Shown piece by piece: positions 7,114 to 14,604 of a stretch of DNA of 16,695 nt (within the stretch, counting starts at the first letter, position 1; each line of letters begins with the position of its first letter). A program made the position numbers and the translations under genes. The DNA lies in assembly GCA_031279305.1 (NCBI GenBank), contig JAITIS010000126.1, positions 1-16,695 of the forward strand, written 5' to 3'. Source of the stretch: Candidatus Margulisiibacteriota bacterium. GTDB lineage: Bacteria > Margulisbacteria > Termititenacia > Termititenacales > Termititenacaceae. A model generated the notes under the pieces. It made no database searches. It saw nothing but the letters and a program-made list of their open reading frames with translations, and was not told the origin of the DNA.

Positions 7114-8076
7114 ATGCGGAAGATTAACCGTCTGCTGGATGCCAATGTCAACCGCGCGCGCGAAGGCTTGCGCGTGCTGGAGGATATTTGCCGGTTTGTG
7201 CTGGCTGACGCGCGCCTGACCGAGGAGCTTAAATCTATCCGGCACGGTTTGCGGGATTTGCTGGATGCGCCGGATGGCCTATTGGTGCTAAGCCGTGGAT
7301 CAGACGCAGATGTGGCTAGGGAACGTCCGGTGCCCCGCCGGATGGATCTGCGCCAGATAACCGCGGCCAATGCTAAACGCGCGGCGGAGGCTCTGCGTGT
7401 GCTGGAGGAGTTCAGCGCGCGCGGCAGCGAAATAAAAGACCGGCGTTATCTGGTTTACGATTTAGAAAAAATTATCCGGCAAAAAATTCTGCTGCAGCAG
7501 CCATTTTACCGTGATGTGTATGTGATTTCAGACAATCCGGCTGTGCTGATCAAAGCTGTTCGGAGCGGTTCGCGTGTTGTCCAGCTGCGGGATAAAAAGA
7601 ATGATCAAGAGACAATTTATCCAAAACTTTTGCAGGTCAAAAAATTAAAAGAAACTGATGATTTTATTTTAATCGTTAATGATTACCCCGGGCTTGCTGC
7701 GCGCGCGGATATCGACGGTGTGCATATCGGACAGGACACCGATCCCGCCGCGGTGCGTAAAATAATCGGCGCGGATAAAATAATCGGCTGGACAACGCAT
7801 AATATCACGCAGGCTAAAAAAGCCGCGGAGTTGGGAGTAAATTATATTTCCGCCGGCCCAGTCTGGGCGACGCCAACCAAGCCGGGACGCCCGCCTGTCG
7901 GTCTGGAATATATACGCGCAGCTGCTGTCCTGTCAGAGCTGCCTTTCGTGGCTATTGGCGGTATTGATCTGAAAAATGTGCGCGAAGTCCTGTCGGCGGG
8001 AGCGGACACTATCGGCATTGTCAGAAGCGCGGGAGATGTTAAAAAATATTTACAGCTGATCAGAAACGGAGAGTAA
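7114..8076 (+). CDS. thiE: ThiD2-ThiE fusion: HMP-P kinase and thiamine phosphate synthase
   Basis: The 320-residue product has two domains. Residues 1-125 match the ThiD2 domain (DANVNRAREGLRVLEDICRF and a second AKRAAEALRVLEEFS), known in other bacteria as a hydroxymethylpyrimidine-phosphate kinase that stands in for ThiD. Residues 130-320 are ThiE, which joins HMP-PP and thiazole phosphate. Seen here are QLRDKK at 157-162, GVHIGQDTD at 202-210, YISAGPVWATPTKPG at 244-258, VAIGGID at 279-285 and GIVRSA at 301-306. The usual NDR of ThiE reads NDY at 189-191; the neighbouring residues are otherwise normal. Length agrees with known cyanobacterial-type fusions. There is no good Shine-Dalgarno. 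The next gene, thiG, begins two bases after this one ends. Confidence 0.9.
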   Translation: MRKINRLLDANVNRAREGLRVLEDICRFVLADARLTEELKSIRHGLRDLLDAPDGLLVLSRGSDADVARERPVPRRMDLRQITAANAKRAAEALRVLEEFSARGSEIKDRRYLVYDLEKIIRQKILLQQPFYRDVYVISDNPAVLIKAVRSGSRVVQLRDKKNDQETIYPKLLQVKKLKETDDFILIVNDYPGLAARADIDGVHIGQDTDPAAVRKIIGADKIIGWTTHNITQAKKAAELGVNYISAGPVWATPTKPGRPPVGLEYIRAAAVLSELPFVAIGGIDLKNVREVLSAGADTIGIVRSAGDVKKYLQLIRNGE

Positions 8077-8077
8077 T

Positions 8078-8854
8078 GTGGATGAGCTTATTATCGCTGG
8101 CCAAAAACTGACCAGCCGCTTTTTTTTAGGCACGGGCAAATTTGCCGGCAAGGAATTGATGCGCGCGGCCATCGAACAATCCGGCGCGGAAGTGGTGACT
8201 GTCGCTCTTAGGCGCGTGGATCTCCAGCAGACGGCGGAAAATATCCTGAACTTTGTGCCGCCAAATGTACGGCTGCTGGTCAATACTTCCGGCGCGCGCA
8301 GTGCGGACGAGGCGGTGCGTATAGCCAGACTGGGGCGGGCTGCCGGCGCCGGCGCTTGGATAAAGATAGAGGTTATATCTGACAGCAGGCATCTACTGCC
8401 GGATAATCAGGAGACTGTCAAAGCCGCGGAAATTTTAGCCGCGGAGGGTTTTACCGTGCTTCCTTATATTAGCCCGGATCTGTATGCCGCGCGCGCGCTG
8501 GTCAAGGCCGGGGCGGCGGCTGTGATGCCGCTTGGCGCGCTGATTGGCAGCAATCAAGGTTTACAGACTAGGCACTTGCTGGAAGTCCTGCGGCAAGAGA
8601 TCGCTGAGGTGCCGCTGATTGTGGACGCCGGTATCGGCGCGCCCTCGCAGGCCGCCGCGGCTATGGAGATGGGCTGTGACGCTGTGCTGGTCAATACGGC
8701 TGTGGCGGCGGCGGATGACCCGGTGGCGATGGCGCGGGCTTTTAGTCTGGCGGTCAGGGCCGGCCGCGCGGCCTATCTGGCCGGTCAAGCTCCGGCCAGC
8801 GCCGGCGCCAGCGCGTCTTCTCCGCTGACGGGATTTTTGTACAATGATAAATGA
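8078..8854 (+). CDS. thiG: Thiazole synthase ThiG
   Basis: The 258-residue TIM-barrel protein makes the thiazole ring from DXP, ThiS thiocarboxylate and the dehydroglycine supplied by ThiH. It shows GTGKFAG at 19-25, NTSGARSADEAVRIARLGR at about 69-87, the Schiff-base lysine K96 in WIKIEVI, VLPYISPDLYAA, AVMPLGALIGSNQGL, IVDAGIGAPSQAAAAMEMG and AVLVNTAVA. The family more often reads NTAG at the first of these sites, so NTSG is a small departure. The start is GTG at 8078, with GGAGAG at 8068-8073 four bases upstream; an ATG at 8076 is out of frame. It follows thiE by one base. No thiS is visible next to it, so the sulfur carrier must be encoded elsewhere. Confidence 0.95.
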   Translation: MDELIIAGQKLTSRFFLGTGKFAGKELMRAAIEQSGAEVVTVALRRVDLQQTAENILNFVPPNVRLLVNTSGARSADEAVRIARLGRAAGAGAWIKIEVISDSRHLLPDNQETVKAAEILAAEGFTVLPYISPDLYAARALVKAGAAAVMPLGALIGSNQGLQTRHLLEVLRQEIAEVPLIVDAGIGAPSQAAAAMEMGCDAVLVNTAVAAADDPVAMARAFSLAVRAGRAAYLAGQAPASAGASASSPLTGFLYNDK

Positions 8855-8861
8855 AAGCGGG

Positions 8862-8925
8862 GTAAATATTATTGCTGGAGTGCGTCTAAAGCACCCGCAA
8901 TACGCGCGGAAGTAATAATATTTAC
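8862..8925 (+). promoter_or_regulatory. Long inverted repeat with nested stems between thiG and thiH
   Basis: GTAAATATTATT at 8862-8873 is a perfect inverted repeat of AATAATATTTAC at 8914-8925. Inside the 40-base interval ATTGC (8871-8875) can pair with GCAAT (8897-8901) around GTGC (8880-8883) and GCAC (8891-8894), and a second GCAAT at 8931-8935 offers an alternative partner. No T-tract follows, so it is not an intrinsic terminator. It lies 16 bases before the thiH ATG, which has no Shine-Dalgarno. A role in thiH translation or mRNA stability is inferred. Confidence 0.5.
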
Positions 8926-8941
8926 GCCGTGCAATAAGATT

Positions 8942-10003
8942 ATGAAAAAATTTTTATATAATAAATTAAGCGATGACGCTGTGCTGGAGATATTTAATGA
9001 TTCCGATCCGAATTTGCTGGAGCGGCTGGCGCGGGAGGCGCGGGACCTGACCAGACAGCATTTTGGCCGGACGGTGAGTTTGTACGCCCCGCTGTATCTC
9101 TCCAATTACTGCGCCAATCAATGCACATACTGCGGCTTTAAGGCCGGCTTAGGAATATCCCGCCGCCGGCTGACCGCGCAGGAGATAGACGCAGAATGCC
9201 GGGCTTTGGCGGGCGCCGGCATACAGAGCATCCTGCTTCTCACCGGCGGCTCGCGCCAACATACGCCGCCGGAATATCTGGAGCAGGCGGTGCGCGCCGC
9301 CGGAAAATATTGCGCCAGCGTGGCGATCGAAGTTTATCCGCTGGAGACGGCGGAATACGCGCGCTTAAACGCCGCCGGTTGTGACGGCCTGACGATTTTT
9401 CAGGAAACTTATGACCGCGCCAGATACGCTGTTTTGCATCCAGCCGGCCGGAAAAGAGATTATGCCTACCGCTATCAGGCGCCGCGGCGCGCCGCGCAGG
9501 CCGGACTGCGCCAGATCACGCTGGGGCCGCTGCTGGGACTCAGCGCCTGGCGGCAGGATGTGCTGGCCTTGTACGCTCATCTGCGCGGACTGGAAAAAGA
9601 ATTTCCCGGCGTGGACTACGCGCTGTCTTTTCCGCGCCTGCGAAAATTGAGCGATTATGCGGAGGATGATTATTTGGTGAGCGACGCGGATCTGGTGAAA
9701 ATTATCTGCGTGACACGCCTTTTGTTTCCGCGCGTTGGCCTCAGCCTCTCCACTAGAGAAAGCTCAGGCTTCCGCGATCACGCTATACATTTCGGCATAA
9801 CTAAAATTTCCGCCGGTTCCTCGACCAGCGTGGGCGGCTATGCCGCTCCTTCCGCGCCGGACGGCCGCGCGCCGCAGTTTGAGATAAACGATAAGCGCTC
9901 CGTGGCCGCAATCAAGGCGATGCTTAAGCGGCAGGGCTTTGATCCGGTCTTTACGGACTGGAGATGTCTGGTAAAATCCGCTTATGGCCATTCAGCTGCT
10001 TGA
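8942..10003 (+). CDS. thiH: 2-iminoacetate synthase ThiH (radical SAM)
   Basis: The 353-residue radical-SAM enzyme cleaves tyrosine to give dehydroglycine (2-iminoacetate) for ThiG. The cluster motif CxxxCxxC is C57-C61-C64 in NYCANQCTYCGFK. Further ThiH features are LLLTGGSRQHTP, FQETYDRARYAVLHPAGRK, GPLLGLSAWRQDVLAL, SLSTRESSGFRDHAI and the C-terminal QFEINDKRSVAAIKAML. ThiH marks the anaerobe-type route, in contrast to the glycine oxidase ThiO route. The ATG at 8942 has no Shine-Dalgarno and follows the inverted repeat at 8862-8925. The 3' end overlaps the mutL start by 20 bases, so mutL is likely read from the same transcript. Confidence 0.94.
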   Translation: MKKFLYNKLSDDAVLEIFNDSDPNLLERLAREARDLTRQHFGRTVSLYAPLYLSNYCANQCTYCGFKAGLGISRRRLTAQEIDAECRALAGAGIQSILLLTGGSRQHTPPEYLEQAVRAAGKYCASVAIEVYPLETAEYARLNAAGCDGLTIFQETYDRARYAVLHPAGRKRDYAYRYQAPRRAAQAGLRQITLGPLLGLSAWRQDVLALYAHLRGLEKEFPGVDYALSFPRLRKLSDYAEDDYLVSDADLVKIICVTRLLFPRVGLSLSTRESSGFRDHAIHFGITKISAGSSTSVGGYAAPSAPDGRAPQFEINDKRSVAAIKAMLKRQGFDPVFTDWRCLVKSAYGHSAA

Positions 10004-11753
10004 TCAAAATCTTATTAACCAGATCGCCGCAGGCGAGGTTATCGAGCGTCCGGTGTCGGCGGTCAAGGAACTGGTGGAAAATGCGTTGGATGCCGGCGCG
10101 ACGCGCGTCACTATCGAAATAGCGGACGGCGGTAAAAAACTGCTCAAAATTTCGGATAATGGCCGCGGTATGGACCGGGCGGATTTGGAGAAATGCGTAC
10201 TCCGCCACGCCACCAGCAAAATCAAAACGCAGGAAGATTTATTCCGTATCACCACGCTGGGATTTCGCGGCGAGGCCCTGTCGTCCATCGCCTCGGTGTC
10301 CCAAATGCAGATTATTTCCAAGCCGCGGAATTCTGCCGAACCTTACGGCTACTGCCTATGTCTGGATCAGAGCCGGATTGAAAAAATAACTAAGGTTCCG
10401 GCGGCGGAAGGCACGACGGTTATAGTGGAGGATTTATTTTCCGCTGTCCCGGCGCGCTTAAAATTCTTAAAAACTGCCGGGACGGAGCAGAGCCATATCC
10501 GCGATTATCTGGCCAAGCTGATGCTGGCGCGCGCGGACGTGGCCTATACTTTTATAGCCGACGGCGGGGTTGTCTTGAGCACGCAGGGCGGGCAGACTCT
10601 GGATACCGGCATTGCCCTGCGCAACGCCATAGCTTCGGTGTACGGCGCGCGCGTGGCCAAGTCTCTGCGTCCGGTGGAGCTGGAGCTTAAGGATTTTGCG
10701 GTGGGCGGTTTCGTGTCTGACCCGACAGTGGTGTCCGGCTCGCGCTCCGGCCAGAATTTTTTTGTGAACAACCGCTGGATAGCTTCGCCGCTGTTAAACA
10801 AAGCGGTGGACGCCGCTGTTTCTGATCTGGTGTACGGCGGCAAATATCCTTACGCGGTTTTGTTTATCAATATCTCCTATGATCAGGTTGACGTGAATGT
10901 GCATCCGGCCAAGCGCGAAGTGCGCTTCTCCGAGAGTAATAAAGTTTTTGAAACTGTCCGCGCGGCGGTGCGCAAAGCGTATCACTCAAATTTCACAGAC
11001 ATATCCGCGCGCGCGGAAACTGCGACTCTTGAAAATTTTATCCGGGCATCTGACGTCATTTCTCCCGAAACTGCCGGCTGCGCCGCGCCGAAATTAGATT
11101 TTCCGCCGCCCGCGCTCAAGACGCAGGTCTCTGCGGACAATGCTGTGTATGCAATGTCGCCCGCCGGTATTTTTCCGGCTGCCAGACGGCACAGCCTGCG
11201 CGTGCTGGGACAGGCCAACCGTTTATTTATCGTGGCGCTGGACGGCGAAGACTTGCTGCTCATCGATCAGCACGCCGCGCACGAACGCGTGATTTACGAG
11301 CGCCTAAAAACCGCCAAACGGACTAAAGAAAAACAACTGCTGCTGATGCCTCAGAATGCGGAAATCGGCCAGACGCTAAACAAGGTGCTGCTGGAAAACG
11401 CCGCGGAGCTGCAGGCCTGCGGCTTTGAATGGCAGGATTTTGGCAATTCCGTGCTGCTCAGGGCGTTGCCTGCGCTAGATTTGAAAATACCGGCGGAGCA
11501 GTTTTTTATCGAGCTGCTGGAAAGTTTAAGCGAGTCTGCCGGTGTGCGCGCGGTGCGGGAACGCGAGGATTATCTGCTCTACACGCTGGCTTGCAAGACC
11601 GCCATTAAAGACGGTGACACGCTGACTATGCTGGAAATGACCAGACTGGTCGATGATCTGCTGGCTCTGCCCAATTATCAAACCTGCCCGCACGGCCGGC
11701 CGGTTATTACCTGCTTAGGCAGAGATGAATTGGCCAAGAGATTTAAACGCTGA
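9984..11753 (+). CDS. mutL: DNA mismatch repair protein MutL with intact endonuclease motifs
   Basis: The 589-residue protein couples MutS mismatch recognition to downstream repair. The N-terminal GHKL ATPase shows IAAGEVIERPVSAVKELVEN at 14-33 with catalytic E29, DNGRGM at 58-63, RHATSKI at 74-80 and GFRGEAL at 93-99. The C-terminal domain carries DQHAAHERVIYE near residue 428, the DQHA(X)2E(X)4E metal-dependent nicking motif, plus ACKTAIK and CPHGRP near 571. This is therefore the endonuclease-type MutL found in bacteria lacking MutH. The ATG lies 20 bases inside the end of thiH, with no Shine-Dalgarno. MutS is not in the window. The stop abuts the stop of the convergent SLT gene, with no room for a terminator between them. 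Confidence 0.95.
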   Translation: MAIQLLDQNLINQIAAGEVIERPVSAVKELVENALDAGATRVTIEIADGGKKLLKISDNGRGMDRADLEKCVLRHATSKIKTQEDLFRITTLGFRGEALSSIASVSQMQIISKPRNSAEPYGYCLCLDQSRIEKITKVPAAEGTTVIVEDLFSAVPARLKFLKTAGTEQSHIRDYLAKLMLARADVAYTFIADGGVVLSTQGGQTLDTGIALRNAIASVYGARVAKSLRPVELELKDFAVGGFVSDPTVVSGSRSGQNFFVNNRWIASPLLNKAVDAAVSDLVYGGKYPYAVLFINISYDQVDVNVHPAKREVRFSESNKVFETVRAAVRKAYHSNFTDISARAETATLENFIRASDVISPETAGCAAPKLDFPPPALKTQVSADNAVYAMSPAGIFPAARRHSLRVLGQANRLFIVALDGEDLLLIDQHAAHERVIYERLKTAKRTKEKQLLLMPQNAEIGQTLNKVLLENAAELQACGFEWQDFGNSVLLRALPALDLKIPAEQFFIELLESLSESAGVRAVREREDYLLYTLACKTAIKDGDTLTMLEMTRLVDDLLALPNYQTCPHGRPVITCLGRDELAKRFKR

Positions 11754-12440
11754 TTAAATTGACGCCCGGATTTTCAAAATATCTTCGATGTAAGTTCGGG
11801 TGTGCTCGTCAAACTGGCCGCCCGCGCGCTTAATGTCGCCGGTGCCTTTCAGATACGAGGCCAGCGACAGCTCCAACTGATTGCTGTAGCCAGACCAATC
11901 TTCCATTTTATTTTTCAGATAATAAACCGTGCCTTTGACATTTTGATTGATGTCGCTGGGGTCGGTGATGCCCAGATCAGCGTAGTTGAACGGCATTATC
12001 TGCCCTAGACCGATGGCGCCGCTGGTGGATACGGCCTGCGGATTAAAACCAGACTCTCTGGCCATCAGCGCCAGCAACAGGCGGGGATCAATATTTTTTT
12101 CTCTTCCGTAGAGATTGACGGCCACTTTGATTTTATCGACTTCGCTTTGCGGCAGGTTCTTATTGTATTTGCGGATGATTTTGTCCATCCGGTCGTATTC
12201 GACATATTGATAAGCCGCGGGAGAATAATCCGCGGCCACTGCGGGTATCGGCGGCGGCGGAGAAATGGGCGCGTAAAAAACCGGTTCGGGCGGCGGCGCT
12301 GGTGGCGGTTCCGGAGCGGGGGGGGAGGATACTACTGTTTTCTGGGAAGGCTCTTTGAGTTCAGGGGTGAACGGTTTGATCGAAAGATTTGAAAAGAAAA
12401 CGATGATAATAATTAGCGCTACTACGCCCGCCCCATCCAT
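11754..12440 (-). CDS. Membrane-anchored lytic transglycosylase, SLT domain
   Basis: The 228-residue product has a short N-terminal hydrophobic anchor (residues 5-18, GVVALIIIIVFFSN), a proline-rich linker at about 38-66 (PPAPEPPPAPPPEP), and a soluble lytic transglycosylase domain from about 100. The catalytic glutamate is E129 in ARESGFNP, followed by STSGAIGLGQIMP at 138-150. The usual AAYNAG motif reads LASYLKGTG at 193-201, a modest departure. It would cleave peptidoglycan between MurNAc and GlcNAc from the periplasmic side of the inner membrane. No Shine-Dalgarno is present; an extended -10 ends 6 bases before the ATG. It diverges from the radical-SAM gene and converges with mutL at zero spacing. 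Confidence 0.85.
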   Translation of the reverse strand: MDGAGVVALIIIIVFFSNLSIKPFTPELKEPSQKTVVSSPPAPEPPPAPPPEPVFYAPISPPPPIPAVAADYSPAAYQYVEYDRMDKIIRKYNKNLPQSEVDKIKVAVNLYGREKNIDPRLLLALMARESGFNPQAVSTSGAIGLGQIMPFNYADLGITDPSDINQNVKGTVYYLKNKMEDWSGYSNQLELSLASYLKGTGDIKRAGGQFDEHTRTYIEDILKIRASI

Positions 12441-12445
12441 AATAA

Positions 12446-12454
12446 ATTAAACCA
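12446..12454 (-). promoter_or_regulatory. Extended -10 of the SLT gene, leaderless start likely
   Basis: On the minus strand TG, G, TTTAAT runs from 12454 to 12446. The hexamer ends 6 bases before the A of the ATG at 12440, so the expected start site falls on or next to the start codon. No Shine-Dalgarno is present. The element is seen; the promoter role is inferred. Confidence 0.4.
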
Positions 12455-12488
12455 CGAAAATATGCCTAAACACAAGGAGGCGGCTTTA

Positions 12489-12518
12489 GAACACAATATA
12501 GAACATATTGATTTGTTC
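12489..12518 (+). promoter_or_regulatory. Dyad overlapping the -35 of the radical-SAM gene
   Basis: CAATAT at 12494-12499 and ATATTG at 12505-12510 form an inverted repeat around a five-base centre, AGAAC. Outside them GAACA (12489-12493) and TGTTC (12514-12518) are also complementary, with a three-base offset on the right. The dyad covers the -35 position of the promoter at 12508-12537 and lies in the shared control region of two divergent genes, so it is a reasonable operator candidate. Confidence 0.4.
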
Positions 12519-12537
12519 TTTTGGGATATGTTATGCT
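12508..12537 (+). promoter_or_regulatory. Promoter of the radical-SAM/DUF4130 pair
   Basis: TTGATT at 12508-12513 is followed after 18 bases by an extended -10, TG-T-TATGCT, with the hexamer at 12532-12537. Seven bases downstream is exactly the GTG start at 12544, so the transcript is predicted to be leaderless. There is no Shine-Dalgarno that would contradict this. Confidence 0.45.
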
Positions 12538-12543
12538 TTTTTT

Positions 12544-13773
12544 GTGGATTTGCAGGAAAAGCTCAAAATACTCTCCGCCGCGGCCAGATACGATGTCTCC
12601 TGCGCGTCCTGCGGCGTCAGCCGTGTTTTGCCGCAGGGGTTGGGCTCCGCGGTCAGCGCGGGCATCTGTCACAGCTGGTCGGATGACGGACGCTGTGTCT
12701 CTCTGCTCAAAGTCCTGCTTACGAATTACTGCCTGTATGATTGCGCCTACTGCGTCAACCGCCGGAGCAATGATCTGCCGCGCGCGGCTTTTACTCCACA
12801 GGAATTGATAGACCTGACTATGCAGTTTTACAAGCGCAATTATATAGAAGGCTTATTTTTAAGCTCCGGCGTCCGGCATAGTCCTGACCGCACTATGGAG
12901 GAATTGATCGAGGTGGCCGGGACACTGCGCGAGCGCGCGCATTTTTATGGCTATATTCACCTAAAAGTGATTCCCGGCGCGGCGCCGGAGCTGGTGCGGC
13001 TGGCTTCCCGTTACGCCGACCGCCTGAGCGCCAATATAGAATTGCCCAGCGCGCCGAGTTTACAGCTGCTGGCCCCTGATAAAAAACCACAGGTCATAAC
13101 GCGGACTATGGAGCTGGTGGCGTCTGCCGCGCCGGCCGCCGGCCAGAGCACCCAGTTAATCGTCGGCGCCACGCCGGAGCGTGATTTGCAGATAGTTACT
13201 CTGGCCGAGGAGCTTTATCGGCGCCGTAATTTGAGCCGCGTATACTACTCTGGCTATATGCCGGTCAATACAGACAGACGCCTGCCTGCTCTGCGGGAGG
13301 AACCGTCCGCCGCCGCTGAACATAACCGCCTGATCCGGCTGCGCGAACACCGTTTATATCAGGCGGACTGGCTGCTAAGATTTTACCGTTTTAAGGCCGG
13401 TGAAATACTTTCGCCGGAATATCCCGATCTTGATGAATTTGTCGACCCGAAAACAGCTTGGGCATTGCGCCATCCAGAATTTTTTCCGGTGGAAATAAAC
13501 AAAGCCGGGTATGCAGACCTGCTGCGCGTGCCCGGTATCGGCGTCCGCTCGGCCAAAAGAATACTGCAGTCGCGGCGGTTTCATTCACTGGATGAGCAGG
13601 CCTTGAAGCGGATCGGCGTGGTCTTGAAACGCGCCCGCTATTTCCTCATCTGTTCCGGTCAGAGGCTGGACAGCGCGCGGCAGTATACTCCGGCCACGCT
13701 GTATCATTTTTTCACGGCGCAGGAAAAAACTCTCCTGCCCGGTCAGGAACAGCTGGTTTTATTGGGCGGATAA
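12544..13773 (+). CDS. Putative DNA modification/repair radical SAM protein
   Basis: The 409-residue product matches the family known as putative DNA modification/repair radical SAM protein (TIGR03916 type). The SAM cluster motif is C63-C67-C70 in NYCLYDCAYC, inside LLKVLLTNYC and followed by VNRRSNDLPR. Extra cysteines at C20, C23, C42 and C51 precede it and could bind a second cluster. Other family stretches are NYIEGLFLSSGV, GYIHLKVIPGA, GQSTQLIVGATPE and LREHRLYQADWLLRFY. The C-terminus has a helix-hairpin-helix, VEINKAGYADLLRVPGIGV, typical of DNA binding. I chose GTG at 12544 because MDLQEKL is the usual family start; a TTG at 12508 would add 12 atypical residues. The reaction is unknown. 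The DUF4130 partner begins two bases after this gene ends. Confidence 0.9.
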   Translation: MDLQEKLKILSAAARYDVSCASCGVSRVLPQGLGSAVSAGICHSWSDDGRCVSLLKVLLTNYCLYDCAYCVNRRSNDLPRAAFTPQELIDLTMQFYKRNYIEGLFLSSGVRHSPDRTMEELIEVAGTLRERAHFYGYIHLKVIPGAAPELVRLASRYADRLSANIELPSAPSLQLLAPDKKPQVITRTMELVASAAPAAGQSTQLIVGATPERDLQIVTLAEELYRRRNLSRVYYSGYMPVNTDRRLPALREEPSAAAEHNRLIRLREHRLYQADWLLRFYRFKAGEILSPEYPDLDEFVDPKTAWALRHPEFFPVEINKAGYADLLRVPGIGVRSAKRILQSRRFHSLDEQALKRIGVVLKRARYFLICSGQRLDSARQYTPATLYHFFTAQEKTLLPGQEQLVLLGG

Positions 13774-13774
13774 A

Positions 13775-14506
13775 ATGTTTATTTATGACGGCAGTTTTGA
13801 GGGTTTGCTGACAGCTGTTTTTGAAGCTTACCGGCTGCGGGATTTTGCGGATATCACTCCTGCGGAAAATTATCAAAAAGGTTTGTTTGAGGAAGCGCGG
13901 CGCGTGGTGTCCGCCGCGGACAAAGCCGCCAGAGTGAGCGCCAGACTGCTGGCTCTGAGCGGGGATGTCCTGCGCGTGGTGCAGTATTGTTTTTTAGCCG
14001 GTTTGGCGGACAAAGAAAAAATTATCTTTGCCTATATCCGGCGCACTTTGTCCGCCGGCCGCAGCCTGAACGGCAATTATGCGGACCCGGTCGTCGCCGC
14101 GGCTCTGGCCTGTCTGAAAAAGGTCGCGCGTGAAGCCGAACGGCTGAAAGGCCTGCTGAGGTTTCAGGAATTACGGGACGGTAGTTTTTACGCGGCCATA
14201 GAGCCGGAGCACTGTATCCTGCCTCTGCTGGCCGGACATTGCCGGGCGCGTTTCTCCGGCCAAGGCTGGCTCATCCACGATGCGCGGCGCGGCATAGCGC
14301 TGGTCTATCAAGACGGCGATTTGCAATTATTTGACAATAGCGCTGTACATAATGCGCGGGACAAACACGCCGCGCACGAACTGGCGTATCAGGAGCTCTG
14401 GAAAATTTTCCACCAAAATATTGCGATTGCCGGGCGTAAAAATCCTAAACTGCAAAAACAGTTTATGCCCGTGCGTTACTGGAAATACCTGACGGAGAAA
14501 AATTAA
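13775..14506 (+). CDS. DUF4130 protein, partner of the radical SAM DNA repair protein
   Basis: The 243-residue product matches the DUF4130 family (TIGR03915 type, annotated elsewhere only as probable DNA metabolism protein). Family-typical parts are the N-terminal FIYDGSFEGLLTAVFEAY at 2-19, a middle helical region with KGLLRFQELRDGSFYAAI and PEHCILPLLAGHCRARF, and the C-terminal AYQELWKIFHQNIAIAGRKN followed by FMPVRYWKYL. In other genomes this domain is found beside the radical-SAM gene and is also joined to uracil-DNA-glycosylase-like domains, which is the reason a base-excision role is suspected. No glycosylase is encoded in this window. It begins one base after the upstream stop and ends 60 bases before a strong terminator, so the two genes form a closed transcription unit. 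Confidence 0.88.
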   Translation: MFIYDGSFEGLLTAVFEAYRLRDFADITPAENYQKGLFEEARRVVSAADKAARVSARLLALSGDVLRVVQYCFLAGLADKEKIIFAYIRRTLSAGRSLNGNYADPVVAAALACLKKVAREAERLKGLLRFQELRDGSFYAAIEPEHCILPLLAGHCRARFSGQGWLIHDARRGIALVYQDGDLQLFDNSAVHNARDKHAAHELAYQELWKIFHQNIAIAGRKNPKLQKQFMPVRYWKYLTEKN

Positions 14507-14565
14507 AAATTCTGATGCAAGTTTTATCCTGAAATCATCGATATAGATTTGGCAATGGGAGTTGG

Positions 14566-14604
14566 AGGCCTGACCGCTCAAGGATAAAGCGGACAGGCTT
14601 TTTT
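14566..14604 (+). terminator. Intrinsic terminator of the radical-SAM/DUF4130 unit
   Basis: GCCTG and CCGCT at 14568-14578, with one mismatched A between them, pair with AGCGG and CAGGC at 14588-14598 around a nine-base loop. Six T follow from 14599. A GC-rich stem followed by a T-run is the standard intrinsic terminator layout. Confidence 0.85.

Noticed and set aside
8844..8915. Small frame of about 23 codons in the thiG-thiH gap
   Set aside because: It coincides with the inverted repeat, which explains the sequence better, and it has no ribosome-binding site.
12501..12518. LexA/SOS box at the radical-SAM promoter
   Set aside because: GAAC and GTTC are present but separated by 10 bases, not the 4 bases of the Gram-positive box, and no CTG-N10-CAG is seen.
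12462..12686. Reading frame of 74 codons starting with ATG at 12462
   Set aside because: It runs out of frame through the start of the radical-SAM gene, and its product turns into Arg- and Cys-rich sequence typical of a shadow frame.
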